A stretch of 64,000 nucleotides of DNA from Chamaesiphon minutus PCC 6605. Its GTDB lineage: Bacteria; Cyanobacteriota; Cyanobacteriia; Cyanobacteriales; Chamaesiphonaceae. The translations under genes were made by a program, and so were the position numbers. The stretch covers positions 1 through 64,000 of the forward strand of contig NC_019697.1 of assembly GCF_000317145.1 (NCBI RefSeq), written 5' to 3'. The notes under the pieces were generated by a model. The model was given only the letters and a program-made list of their open reading frames with translations. It did no database searches and was not told the DNA's origin. Below are positions 8,850-18,326 of this stretch, in pieces; the stretch's first letter is position 1, and the number at the start of each line of letters is the position of its first letter.

Positions 8850-9446
8850 CTAAATTTCATAGTGCCAGAAAGGATCTTGATTCTCTTTTAGAGAGGCTGC
8901 TCCAACGAGCGACACTATAAAATGACGCTGATGGCGTTGAATAATTCCGCGCTCTATTAGAGATCCTACGATCCGAGTCGCCGTAACTCGCGACGTGCCA
9001 ACAATTTCTGAAATTTCTTGATGGGTTAATAATAGATCGATTAAATGACCGCCCTCCACAGCTTGTCCGAATCTACTTGCCAACCAATTCAATAATCGCA
9101 CGATTGATAATTCAATATGCCGATTGTGGACGATTTTGATAAATTCTTCGTTGTGGCGCAGATGTTGAAGCAGCTCCTCAGTCATATCTACCAAGTTGCT
9201 TACCGGGATCGGTTCAACGGTTATATCCGTTAAACATTCTATTTCATAAGGCGCGATCGTTGAGAGACTGCTACCCACAATATCCCCTTTACCCCAGATT
9301 CCCAAGACAATCATTTCGCCTGCCTCAGTCCAGGTAAAAGTCCGCACTATCCCTGCTGCTATTTTCCAGAAAAAATCTGGCTCCTCAGGTAAGGTTGTCC
9401 GGCGTTGGAAGTGACGGGTGATGTTCGTTCTTGTCAGTGTTGGCAT
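8850..9446 (-). CDS. cysR: Crp/Fnr-type transcriptional regulator, CysR-like
   Basis: Regulator of 198 residues with a truncated-looking cyclic-nucleotide-binding fold (EMIVLGIWGKGDIVG) and a C-terminal helix-turn-helix LTHQEISEIVGTSRVTATRIV, as in Crp/NtcA relatives. The position directly upstream of cysT matches CysR, the sulfate-transport regulator described in Synechococcus PCC 7942. The CysR name rests on this context; sequence alone supports only the Crp/Fnr family. The sulfate operon is probably autoregulated from the promoter in the 37 bases or so upstream or within the preceding gene. Confidence 0.8.
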   Translation of the reverse strand: MPTLTRTNITRHFQRRTTLPEEPDFFWKIAAGIVRTFTWTEAGEMIVLGIWGKGDIVGSSLSTIAPYEIECLTDITVEPIPVSNLVDMTEELLQHLRHNEEFIKIVHNRHIELSIVRLLNWLASRFGQAVEGGHLIDLLLTHQEISEIVGTSRVTATRIVGSLIERGIIQRHQRHFIVSLVGAASLKENQDPFWHYEI

Positions 9447-9483
9447 TAGCTCTGAAGAATGAATAATTTATCTAAACTTGGCT

Positions 9484-10002
9484 CTATGCAGCGGCAAAAT
9501 CGCAAGGATGCCATTGTTGTTGAAGTCGCTGGATATGTTCGTGGAGTTGATAACGATAATCAGTGGGTAAATTACAGGTAGCGGCACCACGCATCACCAC
9601 TCCGGCATACCAATCATTCGGGGGGTATTCAGTTGACAATTTATCTACTACCACATAAGTCTTCACCTGCAAATAATCCCGATTTTGACACTGCACAGTT
9701 ACCAATTCATGGCGGTAGCCGCCTTGGGGTACGCATTCGCGCACATCTAAGGCGGGAATTAACCGTGCAGGCAGTCGATATAAGACTCCATGAACTATTG
9801 AGTCTCGATCGGGTACGATGTCTAAGGCTCCGCAGTTACGATGCTGGGCGTAGTAATAAAAGCCAAGTCGATAACCCGTCAGTGTTGCCGTCCCCACAAT
9901 ATATGGCTCGACTGCTTCTTGCAATGTCCGCTGTAAATCTACAGGACACATGCAAGAACCATAGGCAAAGTAATTGCAAAATTCTGGTTCCCTATCTGTC
10001 AT
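9484..10002 (-). CDS. Gamma-glutamylcyclotransferase-like (AIG2/GGCT) protein
   Basis: Fold of the gamma-glutamylcyclotransferase family, 172 residues. The opening FCNYFAYGSCM is the substrate-binding YGS loop, and HGVLYRLPARLIPALDVRE carries the expected strand with the acidic residue. Enzymes of this family release 5-oxoproline from gamma-glutamyl peptides, which would fit glutathione turnover beside cysteine genes; the substrate is unknown. It precedes cysR on the same strand by 37 bases, so it may be cotranscribed. Confidence 0.75.
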   Translation of the reverse strand: MTDREPEFCNYFAYGSCMCPVDLQRTLQEAVEPYIVGTATLTGYRLGFYYYAQHRNCGALDIVPDRDSIVHGVLYRLPARLIPALDVRECVPQGGYRHELVTVQCQNRDYLQVKTYVVVDKLSTEYPPNDWYAGVVMRGAATCNLPTDYRYQLHEHIQRLQQQWHPCDFAAA

Positions 10003-10026
10003 GATGGCGATCGAATCTGGAATTAA

Positions 10027-10323
10027 TTAATCGATATTTGCGAACACTAATGGCACCGAACCACGATCGAAAACTTCTACCCCCAGCTCCTGGAGATATG
10101 TCAGCGCGGTTTCGATATTTTGGGGATGGCCTTCTAAATTAAGATTGAACCAGCCGCCGCCAGTAGCTTTGCGGTCTAATATTGCTGCTTGAAAATTGAC
10201 GACCAGATGATAGTTACCGATGAGTTTAGCTAATACTGGCTCCTGATGTAATTGCTGAGGAATATTAATATCGATCGATGTTAAGACTTTTATTGGAGAT
10301 TCATTTAAGGATAGATCTGGCAT
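10027..10323 (-). CDS. NIL domain protein
   Basis: Small protein of about 98 residues from the ATG at 10323; a TTG at 10395 would add 24. It consists of one NIL domain, the substrate-binding domain found at the C-terminus of MetN methionine importers: IPQQLHQEPVLAKLIGNYHLVVNFQAA and GWFNLNLEGHPQNIETALTYLQELGVE are the two halves. In cyanobacteria it occurs as a free-standing protein, often beside sulfur genes. A role in sensing methionine or cysteine is inference. It diverges from cysE. Confidence 0.75.
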   Translation of the reverse strand: MPDLSLNESPIKVLTSIDINIPQQLHQEPVLAKLIGNYHLVVNFQAAILDRKATGGGWFNLNLEGHPQNIETALTYLQELGVEVFDRGSVPLVFANID

Positions 10324-10463
10324 TCGGACATACCTACTTAATAAAACGGTGTGTAGCAACTCGAACCGAAAACTCTGCCGATCGAGAGATGACAAAGAGC
10401 GAGTAGATGAGTATCGATCGCCACATGCCTGTGGTGACGGTGCGAACGAGCGTAAATCGAGAG

Positions 10464-10497
10464 TATTTACGATAACTTTATGGGATTACCGTAAATA
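10464..10497. promoter_or_regulatory. Inverted repeat in the cysE / NIL divergent promoter region
   Basis: TATTTACG (10464-10471) is repeated in inverse as CGTAAATA (10490-10497), spaced by 18 bases. A further CGTAAAT stands at 10451-10457. It sits about 90 bases before cysE in the 260-base divergent region. It may be an operator for a dimeric regulator such as CysR or the Rrf2 protein; no site sequence is known to me to confirm this. Confidence 0.3.
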
Positions 10498-10582
10498 TCA
10501 TTGCTATCATAGCATGACCTGTGTTAAAGTCGATCGTAATAATAACGGTAAGTCGATAGGTAAGCAGTAGTAATCTATTGAA

Positions 10583-11440
10583 ATGCCAGAATTCCCGATC
10601 GGTATATGGATTATGAACGATACCCAACCTCTCACCGAGATCGATCGTGACGATCGATCTGTTATCTCCAGAGATCGCTTTCAATCTAAAATTAGTGCTA
10701 ACCCGATCGAAGTAGCGATCGCCGATTGGCAAACCATTAAACAACGCGATCCAGCCGCCCGAAATTGGGTGGAGATCTTATTTTGTTATCCTGGTTTTCA
10801 GGCGATATGTTGCTACCGATTATGTCATTGGTTGTACCGTCTGGGAGTACCATTCTTGCCACGAATTATAGCTAGTTTGACTCGATTTTTTACAGGAATT
10901 GAAATTCATCCGGGTGCGATAATTGGCAAAGGAGTATTTATCGACCATGGTACGGGAGTTGTAATTGGTGAAACTGCAATTATTGGCGATGGCGTTGTTA
11001 TTTATCAAGGTGTAACGCTCGGCGGTACTGGCAAAGAAACGGGTAAACGCCATCCCACCCTGGGCGATCATGTCTTAGTCGGTGCGGGTGCCAAGATTTT
11101 AGGCAACATTCAGATTGGAGATCGCACCAATATCGGTGCGGGTTCGGTGGTACTCAGAGATATTCCCAGCGACTGCACGGTTGTCGGCATTCCCGGACGC
11201 GTAATTCGCAATGGTAGTCGGACGATCGATCCAACTCAAAATTTGGAATATTTACCAGATCTAGAAGCTGAGGTCATTAGTAAGTTATTCGATCGTATTA
11301 AGAGTTTAGAACAACAAGTTCGAGATCTCGACGAGCGACTGCATCCGACTAGTGAAGGTGAGCTAAAAACCGCTCATCTTCAGGATAGAACGGAGAATGA
11401 CAAAGAGATCGAAGATTTTCTTTATGGTGCGGGAATCTAA
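10583..11440 (+). CDS. cysE: Serine O-acetyltransferase CysE
   Basis: Transfers acetyl from acetyl-CoA to serine, giving O-acetylserine for cysteine synthesis. The core starts with DWQTIKQRDPAARNWVEILFCYPGFQA. The left-handed beta-helix hexapeptides follow, with the active site in IHPGAIIGKGVFIDHGTGVVIGET and GVTLGGTGKETGKRHP. The 285-residue length is longer than usual (about 250), because of some 45 N-terminal residues and a charged C-terminal tail. An ATG at 10613 is an alternative start. The next gene, 37 bases on, is cysK, the partner enzyme in the cysteine synthase complex. Confidence 0.93.
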   Translation: MPEFPIGIWIMNDTQPLTEIDRDDRSVISRDRFQSKISANPIEVAIADWQTIKQRDPAARNWVEILFCYPGFQAICCYRLCHWLYRLGVPFLPRIIASLTRFFTGIEIHPGAIIGKGVFIDHGTGVVIGETAIIGDGVVIYQGVTLGGTGKETGKRHPTLGDHVLVGAGAKILGNIQIGDRTNIGAGSVVLRDIPSDCTVVGIPGRVIRNGSRTIDPTQNLEYLPDLEAEVISKLFDRIKSLEQQVRDLDERLHPTSEGELKTAHLQDRTENDKEIEDFLYGAGI

Positions 11441-11887
11441 TCGGAAGTAGTAATAATTTAGGGGCAAACTAATATTTATGAAAATTGCTAATAACATTAC
11501 CGAATTAGTCGGTAAAACGCCGCTAGTCCGACTCAATCGCATTCCCCAGTCGGAAGGTTGCAAAGCAGAAGTTTTAGTCAAATTGGAAGGCATGAATCCC
11601 GCCGCCTCAGTCAAAGATCGGATTGGAGCGAGCATGATTCATGCCGCAGAAGCCGCAGGACAAATTGCACCAGGTAAAAGCATCATTGTCGAACCAACTT
11701 CTGGGAATACAGGGATTGCCCTGGCAATGGTTGCCGCCGCCAAGGGTTATCGGCTGATTCTGACGATGCCAGAAACCATGAGTTTAGAACGCCGCGCCAT
11801 GCTCAAAGCCTACGGCGCACAGGTAGAATTAACTCCAGCGGCTGAGGGCATGAAGGGAGCGATTCGCCGCGCCGAGGAAATTGTCGC

Positions 11888-13155
11888 CTGTCGGGGCGAC
11901 TTGTCGCCTATAACGCTGATAGGATAAGTCTCATAGCTCTCAAGCCTTGTTGATAATTAGGTAGTTTATGTGGGGACAAAGACATTAATTCAACAACAAC
12001 CTGCCAATTACTAGATGTTGAATCGACCCATGATTCACCCCAGAGTCCAATATAGAAAGTGCTATGTCTAGCATATTTTCGGTGATGTTCTGTTTTTCTG
12101 CCGAGATATTCTTGAACTTGCTTTGATTTGATATCTATCCCTTGGATGATACTCTTCAAGTATGCTAGTGATAGCAAAATCAATAATTTGCTCAATCGTT
12201 CGCCCGTTAAATTAGTCTTTTCTAAGTTATATCCTCCGCCCTTAAAGTCTCGAAACATCTCCTCAATTCCAAATCTTTTAGCATAGGTATCAACTGCTGC
12301 TTGTAGATCTGCCAAGCTGGTCAGAATATACCAAGGCTCTTTTGTGGTAATATTTCGATATTTACCTAGCCATTTACCTGCTAGGTTAAATCCTTCAACT
12401 GGTGCAGTTTTTCTAATTGTTACTTCTTGATTAAAAAAGCTATTTCCTGGCTCTAATCCTAGCCTTTTCAGTTCAGTCCACAATTCCTCTTCAGTCTTGA
12501 TACAAACATTCTTTTTCAGTCGTAAACAGAAATCTATTTTCTGCTCTCTAAGCCAGTTCGCAAGAGTAACACTACAAAATTCACGATCTCCCAGTACCAA
12601 CAAGCTATAATCTGATAGGGCAGCGAATACTGGGGTTAATACTAATTGTTGGTTTTCCAATGTACTGTTCCCTTGTTTATCAAGCATTTGCCAATAAATA
12701 GGAATTGCTCTCTTTCGCCAAATCATACTGACCATCAAAATATTGTTTGATTGCCATTTGGTTCGATCTATTGCTAAATATATAATATTATTCTGTTTGA
12801 CATTGCCTTTAATCCAAGCAATCACTAGTGATAACCAAACATTATCTAAATCCCATTCATCATTTGATAAAAATCTCTGGACTTTTTTTCTTCTGCTTTC
12901 AAATTTAATTGGCATCGCTAGTTTTGTTGCGATGCTTTCTAGCGTGACTTCTTTAATAGATTGCACTACTTGAATCAATAAAATTGTCAATAAGTAGTTA
13001 CCGCGTGTGAATTTTTCTGACAAATGGGCATGATACAATTCTGGTAACATTTAATTGTTTTTTGGGTAAGAAGCTCTCTTACCCTATCTTTTTTGATACT
13101 ATTTGTCTAGAGTTGTCTCTCTGCCGAGTTTTCAGGCGACCTGTCGCCCCGTCAG
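11888..13155 (-). mobile_element. IS4-family insertion sequence, 1268 bp, inside cysK
   Basis: Ends are imperfect inverted repeats of about 22 bp starting CTGTCGGGGCGAC (left) and CTGACGGGGCGAC (right, complement), both continuing into GTCGCCT. The flanking 9 bases AATTGTCGC (11879-11887 and 13156-13164) are identical, the target duplication size seen in IS4-family elements, whose ends also begin CTG. It carries one transposase gene on the minus strand. One base of the junction is ambiguous because both flanks continue with C. Confidence 0.9.
11908..13050 (-). CDS. IS4-family transposase
   Basis: DDE transposase of 380 residues. The first catalytic Asp lies in [10 protein letters not shown] and the second in VLGDREFCS. 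The Glu lies in the YREK motif, here [15 protein letters not shown], which defines the IS4 family. The frame is intact from end to end and fills almost the whole element, so the IS looks potentially active. It is transcribed against cysK. Confidence 0.92.
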   Translation of the reverse strand: MLPELYHAHLSEKFTRGNYLLTILLIQVVQSIKEVTLESIATKLAMPIKFESRRKKVQRFLSNDEWDLDNVWLSLVIAWIKGNVKQNNIIYLAIDRTKWQSNNILMVSMIWRKRAIPIYWQMLDKQGNSTLENQQLVLTPVFAALSDYSLLVLGDREFCSVTLANWLREQKIDFCLRLKKNVCIKTEEELWTELKRLGLEPGNSFFNQEVTIRKTAPVEGFNLAGKWLGKYRNITTKEPWYILTSLADLQAAVDTYAKRFGIEEMFRDFKGGGYNLEKTNLTGERLSKLLILLSLAYLKSIIQGIDIKSKQVQEYLGRKTEHHRKYARHSTFYIGLWGESWVDSTSSNWQVVVELMSLSPHKLPNYQQGLRAMRLILSAL

Positions 13156-13774
13156 AATTGTCGCCGGATTGCCCGATGCTTTTATGCCGCAGCAGTTTAA
13201 CAATCCTGCCAATCCTCAAATTCACCGCGAAACTACAGCCGAAGAATTGTGGGCGGATACCGATGGCACGATCGATATTATCGTGGGCGGTGTCGGTACT
13301 GGCGGTACGATTACGGGCATTGCCGAAGTTATCAAGCCTCGCAAACCGAGTTTTAAAGTTGTGGCTGTCGAACCGACTAATAGTCACGTTTTATCTGGCG
13401 GTAACCCAGGAGCGCATAAAATTCAAGGAATTGGCGCGGGATTCGTGCCCAGAGTACTGCGGACAGATCTGATTGATGAAGTAATTCAGGTGACGGATGA
13501 TGAAAGTATGCGCTTCGCGCGGCGGTTAGCAAAAGAAGAGGGACTACTGTCGGGGATTTCGTCGGGAGCCGCTTTGTGGGCTGCGATTCAAATTGGCAAA
13601 CGTCCAGAAAATGCCGATAAGCTCATCGTGTTCGTTCAACCCAGTTTTGGCGAACGCTATCTGAGCACGGCATTATTTCAAGATTTGCCAGATGTAGAAG
13701 TTGTTAAATTGCCTTCGCTGGCTAGTGTTTGAGCGATCGTTAAGGCTGAGAAACCGATTTCGGTCGCTGTCTTC

Positions 13775-13808
13775 CAAAACCCCGCATCTTTCAAGGTACG
13801 GGGTTTTG
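13775..13808. terminator. Terminator after cysK
   Basis: CAAAACCCCG pairs perfectly with CGGGGTTTTG around a 14-base loop, 42 bases after the cysK stop. The stem itself supplies T runs on both strands. Confidence 0.65.
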
Positions 13809-14039
13809 CGGCGATCGGACAACAGATATAAAATAGTAACAGCCGCTTGCACCAAGCTACAGATCGATAAACCTGCTGTATGAAGACTGTGGATGTGGGA
13901 TCTAGCTAGTTACCCAAGTTGGCAGTTACTGAAGTAGCCACCGATTTTAATCGGTGGCGGTACTGACTCGATCGATCGTCCAACCTTGAAGCTACCAAGA
14001 TCGATCGCCGTTCGCCGTTTGCCGTTGGCAGGGACTACC

Positions 14040-17000
14040 ATGACTGAATCACTATCATCACAACCTGTTGCCCCAAAGTTACCTGCTAACGAACCAGAAC
14101 GCTTGGCAGCACTGCATCGCTATCAGATTCTCGATACTCCTGCGGAAGCGGCTTTCGATCGGATCGTCGCCCTGACGGCGCGACTATTTAAAATCCCCAC
14201 GGTGCTGATTTCGCTAGTAGATGAGTCGAGAGCTTGGTTTAAGTCTAGCATTGGTTTTGATGCCCCTGAAGTATCGCGCGACGATACGATTTGCAGCTTT
14301 GCCGTGTTAACCGACGAACCGCTAATCGTGCCCGACACTCGGCTCGACGAGCGGTTTGTTTGCAATCCGTTCGTGCAATGCGAAGCAGGAATGCGATTTT
14401 ATGCAGGTGCGCCGCCGATCGATCGAGATGGCTTTAATCTGGGTACGCTGTGTATGCTCGATAGTATCCCCCACGACCCCCTCACCGCCGAGCAACAGGC
14501 AACCTTAATAGATCTGGCGGCAATGGTCGTAGACGAACTAGAACTAAGATTGGCAGCGCAGCAGATCGCCAGAGTCGATGCCGCATTGGTCGAAATTACC
14601 CAAGGTGTGGCGAGGGTAACGGGTGAGGCTTTTTTCGACGAACTGGTACGACACTTTGCCAAGGTTTTGGGCACCGATTACGCTTACATTGGCTTGGTGG
14701 AAGGCCACGAGCCGAAAATGATGCGCACGATCGCCACTTGCGCTCGCGGTAAAATTGTCGAGAATCTCGAATATCGGCTGCAAGATACGCCCTGCTGGGA
14801 AGCGATCGAACAGCAGAAAATTTGCTGCTACCCCCGCAACATTCGGGCACAATTTCCCAATGCGGCTCTACTTAAGCCGCTTGCAGTCGAAAGCTATATC
14901 GCGATTCCGTTCTATGGCTCTACGGGTAATGTCATGGGATTGTTGGGCGTAATGGATGGTAAACCCCTAGAACAGGTGCAGCTAGCCGAATCGTTACTAA
15001 CGATCTTTGCCACTCGGATTGCCACCGAGCTAGAGCGTCAACAACACGAGCTGATGCTCGTCGAACAGACACGACTGCTAGAAGCAGTCTCCACGGGTCG
15101 GTCGATCGATGAATGTCTGAGCGCGCTGTGTCGCTCTGTTGCCAAACTCAGCCCCAGCACACGCGCCTGCGTCCTACTGAGTGAAGATCGCCGATCGAAG
15201 TTTCCGCGTTCGATTACCCCAGACTTCCCACCGTCTTTGAGCCAAGGATTCAAAGATACGCCGATTAACGAGCTAGAAATCGGGACGTGTGGTACGGCTG
15301 TATATTACGGTCAGCCTATCAATTGTAGCGATATTGCTACCGACGATGAGTGGTCGCCAAGCTGGCGGGACTTATGTATCGCACATGGCATTAGGGCTTG
15401 TCATTCCGCACCCATAATGGGTATCGATAATTTGCCCCTCGGTTCGTTGATGTTGTGCTTTAGTGAGGCACGATTGCCAACCGATTGGGAATATAAGCTG
15501 GCTGAATTTGGCACTAAAATTGCCAGTATCGCGATCGAGCGATTGCGATCGATCGAAAACCTTTGTGAGAGTGAGGAGCGGCTGAATTTGGCACTCACAG
15601 CCGCAGATCTGGCGACCTGGGATGCCGATTTGTCCACGGGTCAAATCATTTGGTCTGGCGATCTCGTGCGGATTTTGGGCCACGATCCCGCCGCTGATGG
15701 CGCAGCTACCGTCGAGATGTACCTGAGCCGCGTTCATCCTGACGATCGAGCGGCGGTGACGCAGGCATGGGAAATAGCCCAACGGGATCGATCGCTCTAC
15801 GATCTCGAACATCGCTTCGTTCGCGCCGACACTGGGGCAGTCGTCTGGGTAGCAGCCACCGGACGATTCCTCGATAATCTGGCAGGAGCAGGGATGCGGT
15901 TTGTCGGGGTGATGTTCGATATTACCGAACGCAAACAAATCGCAGCGAACCTAGAGCAAAGTAACGCCCGATTTGAGGCGGCGATGCTAGCAGTGCGGGG
16001 GATGGTATTCGAGTGGAATCTGCAAACGCAAATAATCTATCGCTCCGAAGGATTGTACGATCTACTAGGATTTCGGGCTGAAGCTGTGCCGCCAACAAAC
16101 GAGTGGTGGACGGAGCGGGTGCATCCTGATGACCTAGCTCGCGTCCAATCGGAGTTCCAGACAGCTCCAGCAGGAATCGCTCGGTTTGAGAGCGAATATC
16201 GCGTCCGTCATGCGGCAGGGCACTGGGTATACGTCTCGGATCGGAGCTATTTCCAGTACGATGCGGATGGAACACTGCTCAAGGTCATTGGCTTTAACAC
16301 CGATATTAGCAAACGCAAACGGGCAGAGGAAGAGTTACGTCAGAGTCAGGCACTCGCGCAACTACAACTGAGTGAGATCGCCGCAATTTATCAAACCGCA
16401 CCCATCGGTCTAGCAATTCTCGATCGGGATTTGCGCTACGAGCGCATCAATCAACGGCTAGCCGAAATTAACGGTATTCCGACTGAAGACCATATCGGGC
16501 GCACCATCCGCGAAATAGCACCCGATCTGGCAGATCTAGCCGAGCCGCTATTTCAACAAGTTTTAACAACGGGCGCACCACTACAAGATTTAGAACTTAG
16601 CGGTGAAACGAGAGCCTTACCAGGAGTGTGCCGGACTTGGATCGAAAATTGTTTTCCCCTCAAGGATGAAACCGGACAAATCATGGGGATTAATGTCGTC
16701 GTCCAAGAAATTACCGATCGCAAACGCGCCGAAGCCGAACTGGCACGAGTCAATGGCATCTTGACTGCAACGATCGATGGTACGTCCGATGTGATTTTTG
16801 TCAAGGATTTACAAGGACGTTACGTCATTGCCAATTCAACCGCAGCCGAGTGGCTCAACGTCAGCGTTGCAGACCTAATAGGGCGCGATGACACGAGCTT
16901 GTTCCCACCGGAGATCGCCCTTGACATCGCCCACCTCGATCGACAAGTCATGGATACAGGCGAATCGATCGTTTATGAAGAAGAGATTCCCAAGCAAGGC

Positions 17001-17795
17001 AGCCTCAGATCGCTCCTATCGGCAAAATACCCGTGGCGAGATCCTCACGGCCAGATTGTAGGCGTCATCGGCATTTCGCGCGATATTACCGATCGCAAAC
17101 GCGCCGAAGCCGAACTAGCCGAACGCAACAAAGAGCTAGACAGTTTCGTGCATACTGTTTCTCACGATCTCAAGGCTCCCTTACGGGCGATTTCTAACTT
17201 GTCCCAATGGATTGAAGACGATTTAGAAAACCAATTACCGCCAGAGAATCAGCAACAGCTTCAGCTCCTGCGCACCCGTGTCAAACGCATGGAATCGATG
17301 ATTGACAGTTTACTACTATACGCACGAGCAGGACGTCAAGAAGCTCAGTTGGAAACCTTCGACCTTGCCGAACTGCTGAGCGAAATTATCGACTCTCTCG
17401 CCCCGCCGGAGGGCTTTAAAATCGAGATTCAGCCATCTTTACCAACACTTACGACCAAACGCGTATTTTTGAGCCAAGTTTTTGCTAACTTAATTAGCAA
17501 CGCCATCAAACACCATAATTCTGTAACCGGACATCTGGACATTTCGGCGATCGAATATCCCAACTACCATGAGTTTATCGTCTGTGACGACGGCCCTGGT
17601 ATCGCGCCAGAACATCACGAACGAGTCTTTGACATCTTTTTAACTCTTAAAGGTAAGGAAAATAATAACAATACGGGAGTTGGTTTAGCGATCGTTAAAA
17701 AGATTGTCGAAGCGGAGGCAGGCACCATTCGGTTAGAGTCCAGCTTGGGACGGGGCACAACTTTCTATGTTACCTGGCCGAAAAGTCATCAGTAA
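14040..17795 (+). CDS. Multi-sensor histidine kinase (GAF x3, PAS x4)
   Basis: Large soluble sensor kinase of 1251 residues from ATG 14040; a TTG at 13986 would add 18. In order: a GAF domain opening with the common ERLAALHRYQILDTPAE segment (about 15-170), two further GAF domains (to about 510), four PAS/PAC units each ending in an ITDRKRAEAEL-type linker (about 520-1050), a HisKA dimerisation helix with the phospho-acceptor in FVHTVSHDLKAPLRA, and a HATPase domain (N-box NLISNAIKHH, G-boxes CDDGPGIAPE and NTGVGLAIVKKIV). There is no transmembrane segment and no adjacent response regulator, so the partner is unknown. The second GAF has no obvious bilin-binding motif. Confidence 0.9.
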   Translation: MTESLSSQPVAPKLPANEPERLAALHRYQILDTPAEAAFDRIVALTARLFKIPTVLISLVDESRAWFKSSIGFDAPEVSRDDTICSFAVLTDEPLIVPDTRLDERFVCNPFVQCEAGMRFYAGAPPIDRDGFNLGTLCMLDSIPHDPLTAEQQATLIDLAAMVVDELELRLAAQQIARVDAALVEITQGVARVTGEAFFDELVRHFAKVLGTDYAYIGLVEGHEPKMMRTIATCARGKIVENLEYRLQDTPCWEAIEQQKICCYPRNIRAQFPNAALLKPLAVESYIAIPFYGSTGNVMGLLGVMDGKPLEQVQLAESLLTIFATRIATELERQQHELMLVEQTRLLEAVSTGRSIDECLSALCRSVAKLSPSTRACVLLSEDRRSKFPRSITPDFPPSLSQGFKDTPINELEIGTCGTAVYYGQPINCSDIATDDEWSPSWRDLCIAHGIRACHSAPIMGIDNLPLGSLMLCFSEARLPTDWEYKLAEFGTKIASIAIERLRSIENLCESEERLNLALTAADLATWDADLSTGQIIWSGDLVRILGHDPAADGAATVEMYLSRVHPDDRAAVTQAWEIAQRDRSLYDLEHRFVRADTGAVVWVAATGRFLDNLAGAGMRFVGVMFDITERKQIAANLEQSNARFEAAMLAVRGMVFEWNLQTQIIYRSEGLYDLLGFRAEAVPPTNEWWTERVHPDDLARVQSEFQTAPAGIARFESEYRVRHAAGHWVYVSDRSYFQYDADGTLLKVIGFNTDISKRKRAEEELRQSQALAQLQLSEIAAIYQTAPIGLAILDRDLRYERINQRLAEINGIPTEDHIGRTIREIAPDLADLAEPLFQQVLTTGAPLQDLELSGETRALPGVCRTWIENCFPLKDETGQIMGINVVVQEITDRKRAEAELARVNGILTATIDGTSDVIFVKDLQGRYVIANSTAAEWLNVSVADLIGRDDTSLFPPEIALDIAHLDRQVMDTGESIVYEEEIPKQGSLRSLLSAKYPWRDPHGQIVGVIGISRDITDRKRAEAELAERNKELDSFVHTVSHDLKAPLRAISNLSQWIEDDLENQLPPENQQQLQLLRTRVKRMESMIDSLLLYARAGRQEAQLETFDLAELLSEIIDSLAPPEGFKIEIQPSLPTLTTKRVFLSQVFANLISNAIKHHNSVTGHLDISAIEYPNYHEFIVCDDGPGIAPEHHERVFDIFLTLKGKENNNNTGVGLAIVKKIVEAEAGTIRLESSLGRGTTFYVTWPKSHQ

Positions 17796-17849
17796 CCTGA
17801 GTTTGGGATCGGAGGTTAGTTAGTCAGCGATCGCCTGACGATCGCGCCA

Positions 17850-18060
17850 AAATTTACCAAGGGAACGTGCGGTAATAATCACCTTGTAACCTTTGGTAAG
17901 GAAAACCGAATGGTTATACTCACGCGGAGTATACACAAAGCATAGAGAGACTACGGAGATGTCCAGCCAATAAACTGTGTAGCCAAGGACTTAGACTCCC
18001 GCTCTCTACCGTTAGGTGAGAGTCGAGTAGGCAAGCATGGATATGTCACTTATGTATGAG
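17850..18060 (+). ncRNA. Candidate structured RNA (strand uncertain)
   Basis: This 370-base gap before psbI has no gene but dense complementarity. TTACCAAGG pairs with CCTTTGGTAA. TATACTC-ACGCG-GAGTATA forms a 7-bp hairpin. ACTC-CCG-CTCTC-T-ACC-GTTA-GGT-GAGAG-TC-GAGT forms a compound stem with a tetraloop, enclosed by GCC...GGC. The arrangement recalls the mobile HEARO (omega RNA) class that is common in cyanobacteria, but I could not check this against a model. No IscB/TnpB gene is next to it, so it could be a stand-alone copy. Confidence 0.35.
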
Positions 18061-18167
18061 AAATTGCCAACATCAAACCCTTACGGGCGTCGAAACAGAT
18101 TGCAAGACGTCAGTCATCAGTTATGATAGAGGGTATTGTAAAGTACATCCACGGAGACAGTCGATCG

Positions 18168-18287
18168 ATGGTCACGTTAAAAATCGTAGTTAATCTTGTA
18201 GTAGCAGCATTTCTGCTCGTATTCATTTTTGGTTTCTTATCAAACGATCCTTCACGGAACCCCAGCCGTCGCGATCTGTCTGAATAA
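18168..18287 (+). CDS. psbI: Photosystem II reaction centre protein I, PsbI
   Basis: Small ORF of 39 residues starting [19 protein letters not shown] and ending in [15 protein letters not shown]. This matches PsbI, a one-helix subunit of photosystem II that stabilises the reaction centre beside D1: MLTLKI-type start, single membrane helix, then GFLSxDPxRNPxR. GGAG lies about 12 bases upstream. The gene for the outer-membrane protein begins 39 bases later on the same strand, so the two may share a transcript. Confidence 0.93.
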   Translation: MVTLKIVVNLVVAAFLLVFIFGFLSNDPSRNPSRRDLSE

Positions 18288-18326
18288 TATAGTTCGGACA
18301 AATATCGAAACATCGGGAGTAACAGC

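Larger units (their letters stand above)
11478..13732 (+). pseudogene. cysK: cysK (cysteine synthase A), interrupted by an IS4-family element
   Basis: O-acetylserine sulfhydrylase in two pieces. The first part, 11478-11887, holds the PLP lysine region ASVKDRIG and the substrate loop PTSGNTGIA. The second, 13165-13732, holds [11 protein letters not shown] and the C-terminal PLP site SGISSGAA. Joining across one copy of the 9-bp duplication AATTGTCGC reads [15 protein letters not shown] in frame, giving 325 residues, the usual length of CysK. Both halves show no other damage, so the insertion is probably recent. The allele as read here cannot make full-length protein. A paralogue elsewhere, or excision in part of the population, would be needed for cysteine synthesis. 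Confidence 0.92.

Noticed and set aside
14040-17795. Phytochrome
   Set aside because: The GAF domains lack a recognisable bilin-binding cysteine motif and there is no PHY domain.
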